Part shown: positions 45,713-59,875 of the stretch, piece after piece
How the letters are laid out: each line of letters starts with the position of its first letter
Position numbering within the stretch: position 1 is the first letter of the stretch
Assembly (NCBI GenBank): GCA_035771175.1
Contig: CM069593.1
Coordinates: forward strand, 18,629,956-18,693,955
Source of the DNA: Paratinospora sagittata
Lineage: Eukaryota > Streptophyta > Magnoliopsida > Ranunculales > Menispermaceae
DNA: 64,000 bases
Reading direction: 5' to 3'
The notes under the pieces: model-generated
Told to the model about the DNA's origin: nothing
Databases searched by the model: none
Seen by the model: the letters and a program-made list of their open reading frames with translations, nothing else
Program-made: the position numbers and the translations under genes

Positions 45713-48246
45713 TCTGGGTGTCGTTTATTCTTTCTGTTATAATCATAACTTAACATACTTTTTAAGATGGTGAGATTTTTTTTTATCTCCCTTCTTTGTT
45801 TTACTAGATATTACAATTTTCTTTTAAAGAACATCATTCAATGACATTAGAAAATACAAAGATGTAAAGAATACATTAGATATATAATTTCATATCGGGA
45901 AATTTGTAAACTGTAGAATCTTAAGTATGAGTTATTTTTCACTAAATAAACTAAAGAAAAGAATTAAAAATGTAAATGTGCGATTAGATAGAGCTTGTAG
46001 GTTCTCTAGGGTCTATTTATGGTATGGATTCGCAGTGTGTACGTGGAGTCTGTAGGGTAGATTTTATCTGGAATGTCTAGCGGGCGTTGAAACAAACGGG
46101 GACTAATGGAAATGACCTTAGACTTAGAGAGCCTTTCGTTTATTTATTTTTTATGAAACATTTATAAAGATCTTAGGAGGACTCTAGACACAAATGTCAG
46201 ATTGGGCCTTAACACGGGGCCTCTACTTTATAGTTTTTTGCACGCCTCTCGTTTTCCATGTCGAATCCATTACTTTTCCTCCCATGACGTCAACTCGCCC
46301 ATTCAATTCCAGCTTGCAAGTAGCAGATCCCCTGCAGCTCACACCTCTCCTTCCCCTGTTCTACTCCACCACGTGTCGCTCATCTGTCGGATTAGTCCCC
46401 ACACATCAATATGACACATCAACGATCTCATTCTTCGTCGATGGTCAGAGATTTGGATAATAATTTATATGTAAGGAGATAAGCTTGAAACTCTGTGCTT
46501 TTGTTTGACACGTGGCTGTTCTATACCATGCCAACGCAACAAACTAAATGTGGACTTTTTTTAAGTTTATTTATATTTTTGGGGCAACAAAACCAAGCTG
46601 CTTGGTTTTCTCCCAATAACTGGCATTTTTTGTCGTAAAGTGTGCTATGGGAAATGAGTAGGATCCAGTCTGCGTCGAAAACTAAAAGCCTGTCTTAACG
46701 TCACTTTGGAAATCCAAACCATGTAATGTATTGTTCTTCTTAATATTTCCGTTCCTCCAATAACATTTATTTCCCAACTGCAAATTACGCCATTGTTATC
46801 CCGCTGTATTGCTACAGACAAAGAGTTTCTCATTATCCTTTTTTTTTTTTGTCTTTGACCCCAATATTTTCATTGACCTATTTGTAAGAGCGAAATTATT
46901 TTAAAATTAAGAACGGTCCGTAATATTGGACAGTCTTTCTTTAAAATGAATATATAAACGTGAACACGAACTCAAACTCGAAATTGATACCTTATTCTTT
47001 AATCAATGTGTATACCTCTAACTTTGCTATTCAACTTTAATTTTTTTTTTTTTAAGAAAAATGCTAGCAATTGATGTACATTTTATTGATAATTAGGGAC
47101 ATGCACGGGTTTAGATGTGTTGGGTCTAATATTATTACAGGTTACATATGATAGATAATGAAATTCAATGGAATATACATAATTATAACTCAACTGTAAG
47201 GAGCTTCAGACATAAGAAAAAGAAAGGAAAAACAATTCTAAGCATAAAACAAAAAATCAATAAGGTAAAAGTTTATCTACAATTACTTATTAGCCGGATG
47301 TATTAGGCAAATGAATGCTGTCATATACCGGTGTAGCATTGATGAAATAATATACTCCTTAAAAGTAGGCATGATTTTTTTTTTCTCAAGTCAATTGTTA
47401 TAGACACATTGTTTTGTACAATTGAAATTTAATGAAAAAAAAATTAAAAATGCATGTCTAGCAATTATAATAATCCTCTATAATTAAACAATTTCAGAGC
47501 ATCATCAAGTGATTAAATCTTATCAATTATTTGGCATAGATTTTTGCATTAACTACAAAAGCTAAGCGATAATTTATTACGATTAGCCAAAATAAAATAA
47601 GTTATTGCCATATGACACATTTACAAAAAGCTAAAGTGCACCCAGCTAGTCAATTTAATTCAACTAATAAAACAAACAGAGCAGTTAAAATGCAAGGCAA
47701 TTACGAAACACCAACGGATACTTTAGTCTCTTAATTTTCAATTAATCAAACAGAACTTTTGGGTCAGAGAGGTGTCCATCAATCCCTTTCATTATTTCAC
47801 TACATTACATATTTATACATTGCATTATATTATCTATACCCTAACAAGTGGAGAAATTAACGGGTTTTCGGTTCTCCCCGTTCTTGCCTTACCTTGAAGC
47901 CACTCCACATCTGCGTTACGCTCTGTTACATGCGTAATCCGTAGTTGTCCTATTTCTGGAATTTCTTTCCCTATTTTGCCCTTCCTTCCAACCCCAACTC
48001 GCACGCCACACAGCCCCTCTCTCTACACTCTATTCGACTATTCTCTCTCTATCTCTCTACTGGCAGTGTCGAAAGCTCGGTCTTTTCTCACTCGTTTCGA
48101 ACTCATTTTGTTCCTCAAACCCTAATTTCGCTCAAGAAGATCTTCGAGAACATCTTGATTGATTGCAAGAAGCTAAAGATTGTTTAGATCTGTGGACTGT
48201 TTTGAGTTTTTGTTTATAGGAATGCAATTGTAGCTCGCCGGAGAAA
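45713..48246. other. Spacer and NAT12 promoter and leader
   Basis: AT-rich, with a GC-richer unrecognised block at about 46020-46450 whose short open frames show no domain. At 48000-48065 a CT-rich tract (ctctctctacactctattcg) marks the probable 5' leader of the transporter gene. No TATA box is certain. Confidence 0.5.
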
Positions 48247-51200
48247 ATGGTGAGCTCCGACCCGACGAAACGCGCGCGACCGGGACCGTGGCCACCTGCG
48301 CCGGAGACGGCGACAGGAATGGGGTCGTCGTCGTGGGCGAAGAGGACTGGATTCAAGCCGAAGTTCTCTGGAGAGACGAATGCGAGCGATTCCGGTCAGA
48401 TTATTCTGGTGAAGCCGCCGCGGGAGGGTGATTCTCAGGCGGATCTTGAATCTGGTCGAGTTAGGGCTACTCCGGCGGCGAATGGAGAACCGGAGGGTGA
48501 GAAAATGCCGGTGGCGTCGTCTGATAAGGATCAGACGGCCGCGAGGAGACGGAGGGAGACGGAGGGAGCGGCAAAGAATGCTGGTGGTACTACAGGTGTC
48601 AATGGACAGGTCCGGACGGAACCTCCGGCGCCGGCGGCAGCGGCAGCGGCGGCTAAACCTAACCGGGATGAGGAGGTTGTGGATGTTTTGCCGCAGGCGC
48701 TTGAGGATGATGGATTTGTTGCTCGTCACTCTCATTTGAAGTACGAGCTCCGAGATACGCCTGGACTTGGTGCGTTTTCTAACTAAAGTTGTTTTCTTTT
48801 ACGGTCTCGCGATGAAATTATCTATTAAAATGTGATGGATTTGCTTGTGTTTTGTTTCAGTTCCGATTGGTCTTTATGGACTCCAGCATTATATTTCGAT
48901 ATTAGGTTCGCTGATTCTTATTCCGTTGGTTATAGTTCCGGCAATGGGTGGGAGTCATGTGAGTTGTTCAATTCTGTTTTCGCTCCTTTGGTTATTTCGA
49001 TTTCGCTTATGATTTTCGTTGATCTTAGTGTCGAGTTTGAATGTAAATTGATCTAATTGGAGATGGAATTTGTCTTCAGGAAGATACTTCCATGGTTGTG
49101 TCAACTGTTCTGTTTGTATCAGGAGTGACAACACTCTTGCACACATTCTTTGGATCAAGATTGCCGTTGATACAAGGCCCATCTTTTGTATATCTTGCTC
49201 CGGCATTGGCTATAATTAACTCCCCTGAATTCCAAGGACTTAATGGGAATGTAAGTTCTTCTCTGATTGTCTCCTACCTCATCCCTTTTTTACATGTATA
49301 TGTTTGTGTGATAACTTTTTTCATTTTTGGCTCTTCTCCATGTCAACACACTCAAAGCCTTGATCACTAGCATTGTGTGATTAATTACTGTTTCAGTTTC
49401 ATTTTGTTGACTGCATATGTCAAAGTGTTGATCAGTAGCTTTGTTTGATAAACTATTATTTCAGTTTACTATAAACCTGATTGCATGAGATTTACCATTT
49501 GATACTGAAAACTGGTTGTGTAAATACACAAGGTAGCCTATAAACTAACTGGTGAGAGAAAGAGATCAATACCATGTAGGCGGTCCTTTGAATTATGGAT
49601 CTGAAGAATTGTTTATGTTGTAAACTAATGGGAAGATAGCAATAAATTCATGTGGTTCTCTGAGTTATGCATCTGAAGAACTGTTTATATTGGTGTCCAG
49701 TGGGCACTATTTGGGTTATTGTCTATGTCTGGACGCTTTGGAGATAAATTTGAAGATTACATTGCCAAAAACAAAAGTAGCTCTGAAAATTTAATGATAA
49801 GAAAGCTTACTAACTGTAGCAGTGAATAAAACCAACAGGTGCAAAGCAAATTAGAGGGAAAACTGCAACAATTCCACCCATGTTCTTTCTCTTTCTTTAC
49901 ATATATGCATGTACATGTATGTCGACAATGTCCTAATGAAAGATCAAGTGGGGAGGAGTGTTTCTCAATGCTTTCATTAGTAGGAAAATATAACATGAAG
50001 ACCCTTAATACCAATGATCTCTTCATGAAAATAATCTGCTGTCCTACTGTCTATTCAAGACACTTCCTACTTCATTGAAGGTAACTTGGATAGGAGTAAT
50101 CTCCAAAGATATTTACCCATTTGAAAGTAGCATTTTAAGGGCTCAGTTTGGATGCTTTGGCAATAAGAGAAAAAATGAAATAAAAACATTAAGTAAAAGT
50201 GAGTTGAACACACACCTTCGTTGTCCCTTATTTAACTAAAAATACATAAAGGTGTGCCCAACGCAAGAGACTCCCACCATTGAAGGGTTTAGGGAATGAA
50301 CGATGTATGCAGTCTTACCTCCACATTGAAGACGTTTCTGGACTCAAACCTATGATGTTTACGTAACTATGGAGCAACCTCAACTGTTACACCAAGGCAT
50401 ACCCTTCATGTAATTGATAATATATTTTGAAATTTATTTAGGTCATAGTGACTGAAATACCTTTTGATAAACTGGGTAGTGGAATACGAACCAAAATAAC
50501 CTTGCAATGCATAGTATTGTCATTGCTTCTCCTGCAGTTAGATCATAGATCCTCCTTGTTCAGCTTGTGCAAAATGTCCCAAAACTGATTTCTACTCAAT
50601 ACCTGGTGAAATATCAGCTATTTGCTCCATTGCATGTTGAATGGTAATTGTGTATCAGCTGTATGCTGAATAGTAAAAAATTGGACCCTCTCATCAATTG
50701 CAGAAGGCATAATTGTCAGATTACTGCTATTCACCAGCAATGGTTGCACAGAATAATCAGCATCCACCAGAAAAAAGACCACTAAAGAAATTTCATTATC
50801 AACTGCAGCCAGTATGGGCAATCTATGTAAACTCATCAACCAAACAATGGGCTTTGGTTGCTTTTAAGCATCTTGCTCAGGCTTCAGCTGGAGCATTCTT
50901 TATGCCATTCTTTGTTTTTGCTGGTTATTTATTTACTCTGATGATAGTTTTGACCTTCTATTTGTGGTTTGATATCTTCGTTAAACTTATCTGCAATTAT
51001 TTTGCATGTGCAGAATTTTAGGCATATTATGAAGGAGCTACAGGGGGCCATAATTATATCTTCAGCATTTCAAGTTATACTGGGTTATAGTGGTTTAATG
51101 TCACTGTTTTTGAGGTATGCTTCTCATCACTTTTGTGGCTGACCGTGGACTATGGAGGACAGCTATTAGCTCCTTTGTGTATTTTTAATTACTTGGTTAA

Positions 51201-54200
51201 TACTTGTTACCTGTTGTGATGAATGTTATATACTCTCTGCTCTCTGGGCAGCAGGCTGATAAATATCTTAAGTCATTTGAGCCTTATCTTTCTGAAAAAT
51301 TTGTATTTTTTCTAAATTAGCTAGTTTTGTGTTGTGTATTGTCAGATGTAAAATTAATTAATGGCTGTTTGTATCACAGTTTATTTAAAAGATTAGATTT
51401 GCTTGGTAGATAGTTTGTTTGTATCAGTGTCTGTATTTTTTCTAAATTAGCTAGTTTTGTGTTGTATATTTCCTTGATTTGCTAGGGTCTTGTAAGTTCA
51501 AGTTGCCTGAAACTTCTTTCTGAATCTTGAAGTATACCTATGATGATACAATTCTGTGCTCCCTTACTAATTAAATTTGTCTGAGCTGAAATGAGGTTGC
51601 TGTCTTGCAAACTAAAATTGTATCTGAGCTGAAGTAAGGCTTTATCATGTCCACTAGTAAGAATCTTCATTAGTTATTTTTTCTCAGAAAACCTTACTGT
51701 CCACGATTTGAGTAAGCTAGCTATTTATTTTGGTATGTCTATCTGAAGAATCTAATCATTGTTGATTACAAATTTTAGGCGTTTTTAATATAAATACTTG
51801 TACTTGTGTGTACGTGTGTATATATATATATATAATAAGGAATCCATAGAATAGCAAAATTCATGCATGGTCATTTGATCCATGTAGAAGTTGTTGTTTG
51901 AGACTTAGAGTTGATTTTTGTAAGGATGGTCTCCTCTTTAACTAGGAAATCATCTCTAAAAGAATGGTTACTTGTGGCCTAACTAATTGTGCTGCAGAAA
52001 CTTGTCAATTACGAGATTCAGGATCTCTACTTTCTTGGTTAAATTAGGCATCAATTAAAAGCTACAAGTTTCAAAATAAACTGAATTTTTACAGGGATGG
52101 TCTACCTGGTGAAGATGAATAATGCGAAAGAGTTTCATAGAAAGTAGCCACATCATTTTAAGTTTCTAACTGCTGTACAGTTGTAGCTAGTGGGATTTAT
52201 TAATGCTAAATATGTTATTTTATAGTTCCACTTCATGTATTCTTTATGATAGCAGTCAAAGAACTCATCCATGGATATTTTTGATTTATTTGCAGGTTAA
52301 TTAATCCAGTAGTTGTATCCCCAACAATTGCTGCTGTTGGGCTTTCTTTTTACAGTTATGGTTTCCCACTAGTGGGAACCTGCCTTGAGATTGGAGCAGT
52401 ACAAATATTACTAGTAGTTATTTTTTCACTTGTAAGTGGAGAGTGTTTGCCTATGAACTTGTGATTTTATCATTTTAATTTATTGTACTGTGGTTGCTAT
52501 TTCTTTCAGCATCCTAAGATTACTTATTGGTGTTAATATTGTCTTGTGCTGATGGTTTCACAAAATTGCTATAGTTTCCTAAGTTCTAACTTGGTTTCTC
52601 TTTATTGTGTTATGCAGTATCTTCGTAAAATATCTGTTTTTGGTCACCGTATATTCCTTATATATGCGGTAAGCTTTAGTGTTGGCCTATTTGCTCATTA
52701 ATATGTTAGTGATTGGTGGTCTTCCACATTATTTTATTCTTTTGACAAATTATTTCTGTTATATTATTTCATCATGCATATTTTTCAGGTGCCATTGGGT
52801 CTGGCAATCACATGGGCCATTTCTTTTCTTCTTACGGAGGCTGGAGCTTATACCTACAAAGGTTGTGACTTGAATCTACCTGCATCAAATATTGTATCTG
52901 AAGCCTGCAGAAAACATGTTTCTAGAATGAAACATTGTCGGGTTGACACCTCATATGCGTTAAGATCTTCTCCTTGGTTCAGATTTCCATACCCATTGCA
53001 GTGGGGTACACCTGTTTTCCATTGGAAGATGGCTATTGTTATGTGCATGGTGTCCATTATTGCATCAGTTGATTCAGTGAGTTTCTTGTTCTTTTCTAAT
53101 TTTATTTTTGATTCTTTAATTTTGTTGGGGCCGTTGGGCTGATAGACACACGTGTTGTGAGCCATTTTCTACTCTCAACTCAACTCAACTAAGCCTTTTC
53201 CCAACTACATGGTGTTGTTGTGAGCCATTCGTTCTGTCTAAAACATGAGACCAAGCTTCAAAAGCATAGCTTGTTAAATGAATGTTGAAAATGAAGGAGG
53301 GGAAAAGAGGAACTCAATCAGAAATTTAGGATGGTAGGCATATTTAGTTATCAAAGTGAAGTAAATCATCGGAATGATAAGAAGTAGGGGTCAAAGCCCT
53401 TCTCTATGTTAATTGGAGATGAGCGCTTATTTACCAATGATTAAATAGTATCAGGAGCAGAGGGCTTCACATACAATATGGCTGTAAACTTGTATTAAAA
53501 CAGATTCTAAATGTTTCAAGCCATGATGACAAATATGATAATAGAAGGAAAGAAAATTGGATTTCTATTTTTGATGTCAAAATTCTGATTTGGTGTGGAC
53601 TAAGTTTTGAGTTTCAGTATGTGATTCATGATTGAAATGAGATTTGTTGCTGAATGTTGTAGCAGCTACTTAAATTTTGAAATTGAACATTATGATAGGT
53701 AGTCAGTTTTCATTCCTGTTTGGTGATCTCTTCTCATCAGGTTGGATCATACCATGCATCGTCATTATTGGTGGCATCAAGACCTCCAACTCCGGGTGTT
53801 GTCAGCCGAGGGATTGGTCTTGAAGGCCTCTCTAGTGTTTTAGCTGGTCTCTGGGGTATAGGGACTGGATCTACAACTCTAACTGAAAATGTGCATACCA
53901 TTGCTGTGACAAAGATGGGTAGCCGAAGAGCAATTGAGTTGGGTGCATGCATCTTGATACTGTTGTCTCTTGTGGGTAAGTAAATTGTACTTTTTTTTAT
54001 TGGTGATTCGAGGGTATTTGGGCTCTTAGAGCACCCAACTAGTCTTCTGAGATTGTGTACGGACCTCCCTATCCTCATACCAAAATCTCTATAGGGAGTA
54101 GCCTGCTTGGGGTAGGATTTGGAGTCATGAGTCCCACTGCCTCAAGTGGGTTCCTAGCCATCACTCCAACCCCAAGTTAATTATCTGTTTTCATTTTATT

Positions 54201-57200
54201 ATCAGATGAATATTTGGAATCCTATTCAATTTTTACTTATGCTATAGGGACTAGCTGTCTCAATTGTTAACCAAGGTACCAAGGGAATGTCTGGGACAGT
54301 TACGTTGTATGTAAGCCCAGACAAACATCCACAAACAAGAGGTTTATAATTGATTTGACAACTGAGTTGTTCTACTTACATCCACCTTTTATCTCAGGCA
54401 ACCCAACTCTTCTGTGTGGTATTGTACTTCTTTTAAAGAAAGTGGGTTAGCTAAGATAAAAGAGTGCATGCAACTACCATCTCTCTTGACATTTAAACCA
54501 AGGAAATGAGTCATACAAATTAAATCATATATAGCAAATAACAGAACATTAGAACCAACCAAAGAAGTAGAGAATAAAAAGCAGAGACCAGTTTTATGCA
54601 GGTTCCCTTAGCTTATGCTTGTGGACGGTGATGGTCAATCTATTATCCAATATACCAAGCATTTAGAATGTTTTTTTTTCCCTTGGTTTACAATGTTTTT
54701 TTTTCCTTGGACAGCGATGATCATTCATACCTCCAAGGTTATATCAAAAACCTAAAAATATTCCATTTCATATGAAAAGGGTTACATAAAAAATCTCTAA
54801 TGAATTTGATCATATCATATTATCTTTTATTATTCCAGAATAAATAGGATTGATTTTCCATAACATGATGATCCCTACGTAGTACCGATAGTCTGTAAAT
54901 CTGTGGGGTTTAGAGAATTGCTGACAATATTATCAAATATATATTTTACGAACTTGCACAAACTATTCTTGTAATATCAATGTTAGTTTTCTAAACAAAA
55001 AATAAATTAATAAAAACCGCGTCTATGCTATACATGCAGAATTACCTCTTTCGATGTGCTCAGTTCTTTGCTTTCTTCTTTTGATTCAAATTTCTTATTT
55101 CCATTTTCCTGTTTAACCCCAAGTTATTTCTTATTGATGAATCATTTTGATAATATTATACTGGATTCATTTGGTAACTTGACCTACTCATGTTGTATTA
55201 TTGATGGCATCCATGTTCATCTGCAGTCCTGGGCAAAATATGCATGAGCTAGTACTTGAGTGGTTATGATTTTATTTTTGGGCAGCACGCCTCAAGTATA
55301 TTTATGCACCTTCGATCACTGAATTTATGTTGTCACAAAAAATAAATAAGGGTGCTGTTTTAGTAAATGGAAAGTTCAGATTCATAATTTTGATCCCAAA
55401 TTTTGGGATATTAATTTTTGAGAGACCCTGGATGATGAATATTAGATATGATGGACAATCCCTAGCAGATAGATCAGAAATACTGATGCAAAAACAGCAA
55501 TTTGAACCGAATATGTGATTGTATTAGAAGGTTGCAACTGAACAGATTGGATTCTACTCACCTCACGGTTAGCAACTAACGGTTGGTTGTCTACAATGAT
55601 TTTGGATTTGCTTGTAATTATCAAATTATTTCTGGTCTTGTTTAGACTTTTCTAGCTGTTCTAGATACAATTTTAAAATTGGTATAGTGGGATCTAGAAG
55701 TACTGTCAAGGCAGGGATGATTATGCATTGTGGGGTTGCAGATAGCTTAGGGTTTACTTAGGGCAGCAGGCAGTGGGGCTCTTTGAAAAATTTTAAAAAA
55801 TTTTAAGTGTTGATGTAAATATATTAAGTGTATGTTTATTTTTTTTAATAATTATGAAAAAATTATTAATATATTAGTGAGAATCCCTAAAGGTTGAAAC
55901 CCTCAAGCCCAACCTTGTCCTGACACTAGAACACTTATGATGTGTGGCAGTAGCGACAAAAATTGCATTCACCAAATTAACCTTCTAGCAATGCTGGCAA
56001 GTTTTTACCCTTTTTTTTGTTTTATGTTGTTATTTTCTTGTTCTGCATGGGGTCACGGTGTATCGTAAGAACTGGCATAACTTCCATTACACATACTACT
56101 CCTATGCAATTTATCTTTTTTCTTTTTTACCTATTTTCTAGTTTTGGTTTTCTCCGCGGGCTCTCTTCACTTCTGCAAACAGAGTATGCTCATGTCGCAC
56201 CTCCCCCGTCTTCCTCTCTTCATCATCTTCCTTAACAAGAAGCATTTTTGCTGTGCACTCTATCATGCAGTGCCCCGTCTGCCTGCACCTAAGACATGCA
56301 CCCTAGCTTCCACTTCTTGTTCTTGGAAGAGCTCCCTGTGATTTATTTTTCTTTTTTCCCTATTTTTTTGTTTTGGTTTTCTGTTTTTTATTTTTTTATA
56401 ATGTTGCAAATGTTTTCTTGTTTTATATTAGGCATTAATCAATCGTGACTCTTTAATTATTGTAATACTATTTCTACATGCCAGCTTGTTTTTTTATTTT
56501 GAATATCTTTCTCTGTTTTTTAATTTGTGTATGAGCTTCAAGATTGTTGAAATATAGTTTATATTTGTACCGGATTTGACTTTTATATTGACGAATATAC
56601 AGATGCACACAGGATTTTAGATGCCCATTATTTATTGATTATTTACTTGGAAAGCTATAAGTAAATATTTTTTTAACCATCGAGATACCATCTTGCCTAA
56701 GTGGAGTCACCTTGATAGTAATGATTTAGGATTAGGATCAGTAACATAAATGTATTTATTGATTGAAATCATATGGAAAACCCCAACAGGAAGTGTTGTT
56801 CAAGGGGGATTTGAACGGCGAATTATGGTGTTGCTGCTTCCAAAATATCGTATATTGAAAAGATGATAGTAGTAATGATCATCAAAAGTATCTTGGTGGT
56901 TGAAGGTGTTTAGATTGGCTGTTTGGTAATTGCAATTATTAAGATGAACCTTTTAACTGATGGATTAAAACTTGTTCTCCATACCATTTAAGCAGTGATG
57001 GTCTCATGCTATGAAAGCAACAGACTGGATCTCTGATTGTGTCTTCAGGTGTCCTAGATATTGGCGTCACAGAGAGATGATTTCTCTACTTTTCTATTTG
57101 TGAATGTCTAAATTGTACAAGTATGGTTTGATAGTTCTACAGTACACAACCTGGATTTGTGCATGAGTCGCCAATCTGGTTCATCGCTGAGAAACTGAGG

Positions 57201-58284
57201 TTTTTTGGATAAAAGTTTAGCTCAAAGTCCTTAACAGCTTAACTGATTTGAATAGTATTAAACCCTTGGAGATTTTTCATCAAAAGGCTTGCACATATTT
57301 CTTTTCTCCTCACATTAGTTTAGTTTTTTTCATGTCATTCAAGGTTGTCTTCCATTCTTGCAGGCAAAGTTGGGGGTTTTATTGCTTCAATTCCTGATGT
57401 CATGGTTGCTGCTCTCCTTTGCTTCATGTGGGCAATGCTTGCCGCCCTGGGCCTGTCAAACCTCCGTTACAGTGAGGCAGGAAGCTCCAGAAATATCATT
57501 ATAGTTGGTCTTTCTCTGTTTTTCTCCCTGTCGATACCTGCATACTTCCAGCAGTATGGTATTACTCCCAATGCGAACTCTTCTGTGCCAAGCTATTTCC
57601 AACCTTACATTGTAGCATCTCACGGGCCATTCCAAAGCAAATATGGTGGGGTAAGAATCTCTCCTGGCATTCCAATGAATGGGAGGTTGAACTATTTTGT
57701 TCTTATTCCATGTCATTAATTGTACTCTATTCACCAGCCAGAGAACTTTATGACGAATTGTCAGTCATATTTGTTTAGCTTGGGTTTAATTCTGGCATAT
57801 AGCTTCTAGTCTCGATTTGTGAAGTACAATTTGTGGGTAGCTTCAGATTATCAATTCCTTTGGTGACCTGTCCATTTAGTGATTATCAGTTCCATTGGTC
57901 ACCTGTCCTCATATTCTACCTAATGAGTCTTTTTTTGTTAAAAAAAAATAATTTACTGTGCAATCAGTCCTTGTTTTTTCTTCCACTTAAAGCTACAAAT
58001 AAATTTAGCATCAAGAAGGAACAACATTGCTTACTGTTGAGTCATTTTTTTCCTTTTTGCAGTTGAACTACGTCATGAACACCATACTGTCGTTTCACAT
58101 GGTGATTGCTTTCCTTATTGCTGTTATCTTAGACAACACAGTTCCTGGCAGCCGGCAAGAGCGTGGAGTCTACGTCTGGTCTCAACGTGAAACTGCAAGG
58201 AGAGAGCCTGCAGTTGCTAAGGACTACCAGTTGCCTTTTAGAGAGGGGAGAATCTTCAGATGGGTAAAATGGGTTGGTTTATAA
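48247..58284 (+). CDS. NAT12: Nucleobase-ascorbate transporter, NAT11/NAT12 type
   Basis: Ten exons: 48247-48769, 48861-48958, 49080-49250, 51014-51114, 52296-52431, 52618-52668, 52789-53076, 53741-53975, 57364-57650 and 58063-58284. They join in frame to 703 aa. A long polar, Ala/Pro-rich N-terminus (about 170 residues, including eight Ala in a row nearly) precedes the membrane core, the mark of the NAT11/NAT12 branch. Core motifs: GLYGLQHYISILGSLILIPL, LIQGPSFVYLAPALAI, INPVVVSPTIAAVGLSFYSY, SIIASVDSVGSYH and the NAT signature region TLTENVHTIAVTKMGSR, where His stands in the place of the Gly of most members. It should be a plasma-membrane purine/uracil permease-type carrier; substrates for this branch are not settled. 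Intron 8 is 3.4 kb. Confidence 0.93.
50235..50405 (-). repeat. SINE-like element in intron 3 of the NAT12-type gene
   Basis: On the minus strand: an A-box-like ttggtgtaacagttgagg (about 50380-50397), a B box ggtttgagtcc (50340-50350), then gaggtaagactgcatacatc and gtctcttgcgttgggcacac, a 3' half that is typical of Au-type plant SINEs. The minus-strand 3' end runs into tatgtattttt. It shares its overall plan with the element at 21676-21893. Confidence 0.6.
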
Positions 58285-59754
58285 GAAGAAGCGAGTTTTT
58301 ATTAGGTATGTGCTTGTAAGTCCGGCTTCAATTTCGTATACTCAGGATAGCCAACTTCTGAAAGCAAGTTAACCAGCATTTTCTGATGTTGAAAAGTAAA
58401 ATGTTGGCCTGAGCTTTAGTCACAAATGGGCAAATGGGCTCCAGAAAAATGGATTTTCTGTGCACCTTTAGAGACTTTCTTCAGGCACCATGGATCTTAG
58501 AGGAACGAGTCGTTGTGTACAGTGAGGGGTGTGAAGTGGATGTGTTGGTATTGTAATTCTTAAGTTATACGCTGTTTATGTAGTTTGGGCCATTGGAAAT
58601 GCCTTGGGATCTGTTTCTTTTTCATTTTTTCGTATTTCTTGAGCCATTAAAGGAACCTTTTTCCATTGCAAAGATGAAATGGACGGAGATTCTGAATGCC
58701 ATTAGATTAGGTAACAAAGCAAAATCGCTTTCTTGGTTAGGTTCTTAAGCCTAACTTTGAAAGTTTATTTTGTTCTTTTGTTATTTTCTTATAAAAGTAA
58801 AGAGGGAACAAACACCCGTTTACCCATTATTTTTTTGCCTACAGAATGGGTAGTTGGGTATCTACGGTGAATGTCAATTCTAGGTATGATATTCACACCG
58901 ATTCTCAAAGAAAAAGAAAAAAAAGTCTAACTGACAATGTTATATGTTTGACTTCTAAATTAAAACATGGTTGGTAAAGCTTTATTGCATTACCAGTATA
59001 CTGTGTGCCCCTAAAATAACATAATTGATAAATCTGACCTGTATTTCTTTTTTCTTTTATATTTTTGTAGGAATCTGACTTGTATTTTAGATTAATGGTC
59101 ATTTAAAGCATAGAAAAAGATCTAATGCAAAAGGATTTTCGATGTTTTTCCAAAAAAGAACTCTCATCATGATTTCAAAAAATGGGGCAAGTTGATATTC
59201 TTAACATGATAAATAGAGATGTAAACGTTTACAATAATTCATGATAATTAATTTTTCTTGTCACATATTATTTGAAAAACCGAAATATCTTAGAACTTTG
59301 CAATGATAATTCAATGATTGGCCTTGTTTTGTTTTTGTTAAAGTAATTATGAACCAACGAGTGGTTGGTTCAATAAAAGTGGGCTGAGTCTCAAAGTCGT
59401 CATTGTACAGAAGTTACAGGCTTCGATATTTTAAGGCGCCTTCGTTAGGAAAGGTTTATCATTTTGTTTTCGCCTCAAACGAGTATTAGTCCCCACGGTC
59501 TGGGGATTCTTGGGAGAAACCACAAAAAAAAGAAGATTATGAAATTAAGGCTGATCGACAAACTCATGAAGATCTATTTGGTAAAATAGGTGCTCATGAA
59601 CAACTCGTGAAGATTTGTTTTATTAAAAAAAGGTGCTTTTGAGATAGTAAAAGCATATGGTTCTATATATATATATATATATATAGCTAATATTACAAAA
59701 AGAAAAAAGAAAAAAAGAGAAAACAATCAGAAGAAGAAAAGAAAGAAGATAGGT
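58285..59754. other. Spacer between the NAT12-type gene and the right-end Copia
   Basis: The first 350 bp are probably 3' UTR. At 59545-59640 a block of about 48 bp (aactcatgaagatctatttg... versus aactcgtgaagatttgtttt...) is imperfectly repeated in tandem. A TA microsatellite lies at 59664-59685. No gene seen. Confidence 0.5.
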
Positions 59755-59875
59755 TATTACGATATTATTGGGGTATTTTAGGAAAATACATGATTGTGAT
59801 ATTTTGTAATATATATAGGGTTGTGACATTTTGTAATGGACAGACTTGATGGTTGTGAATGAGGGGAACTTGACA
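59755..59875 (+). repeat. 5' LTR of the right-end Copia
   Basis: Ends in TTGACA directly before the primer binding site. The start is placed at TATTACGATATTATT by comparison with the 3' LTR at 44768, giving 121 bp. A TATA-like atatatataggg lies near 59809-59820. The stretch gatggttgtgaatgagg near the end matches gatgattgtgaatgaaa of the other copy. The first base is TA rather than TG in every copy seen. Confidence 0.75.

Noticed and set aside
48214..48739. Overlapping open frames in NAT12 exon 1 (both strands)
   Set aside because: Arg/Ser-rich translations caused by high GC; the NAT frame joins correctly to exon 2.
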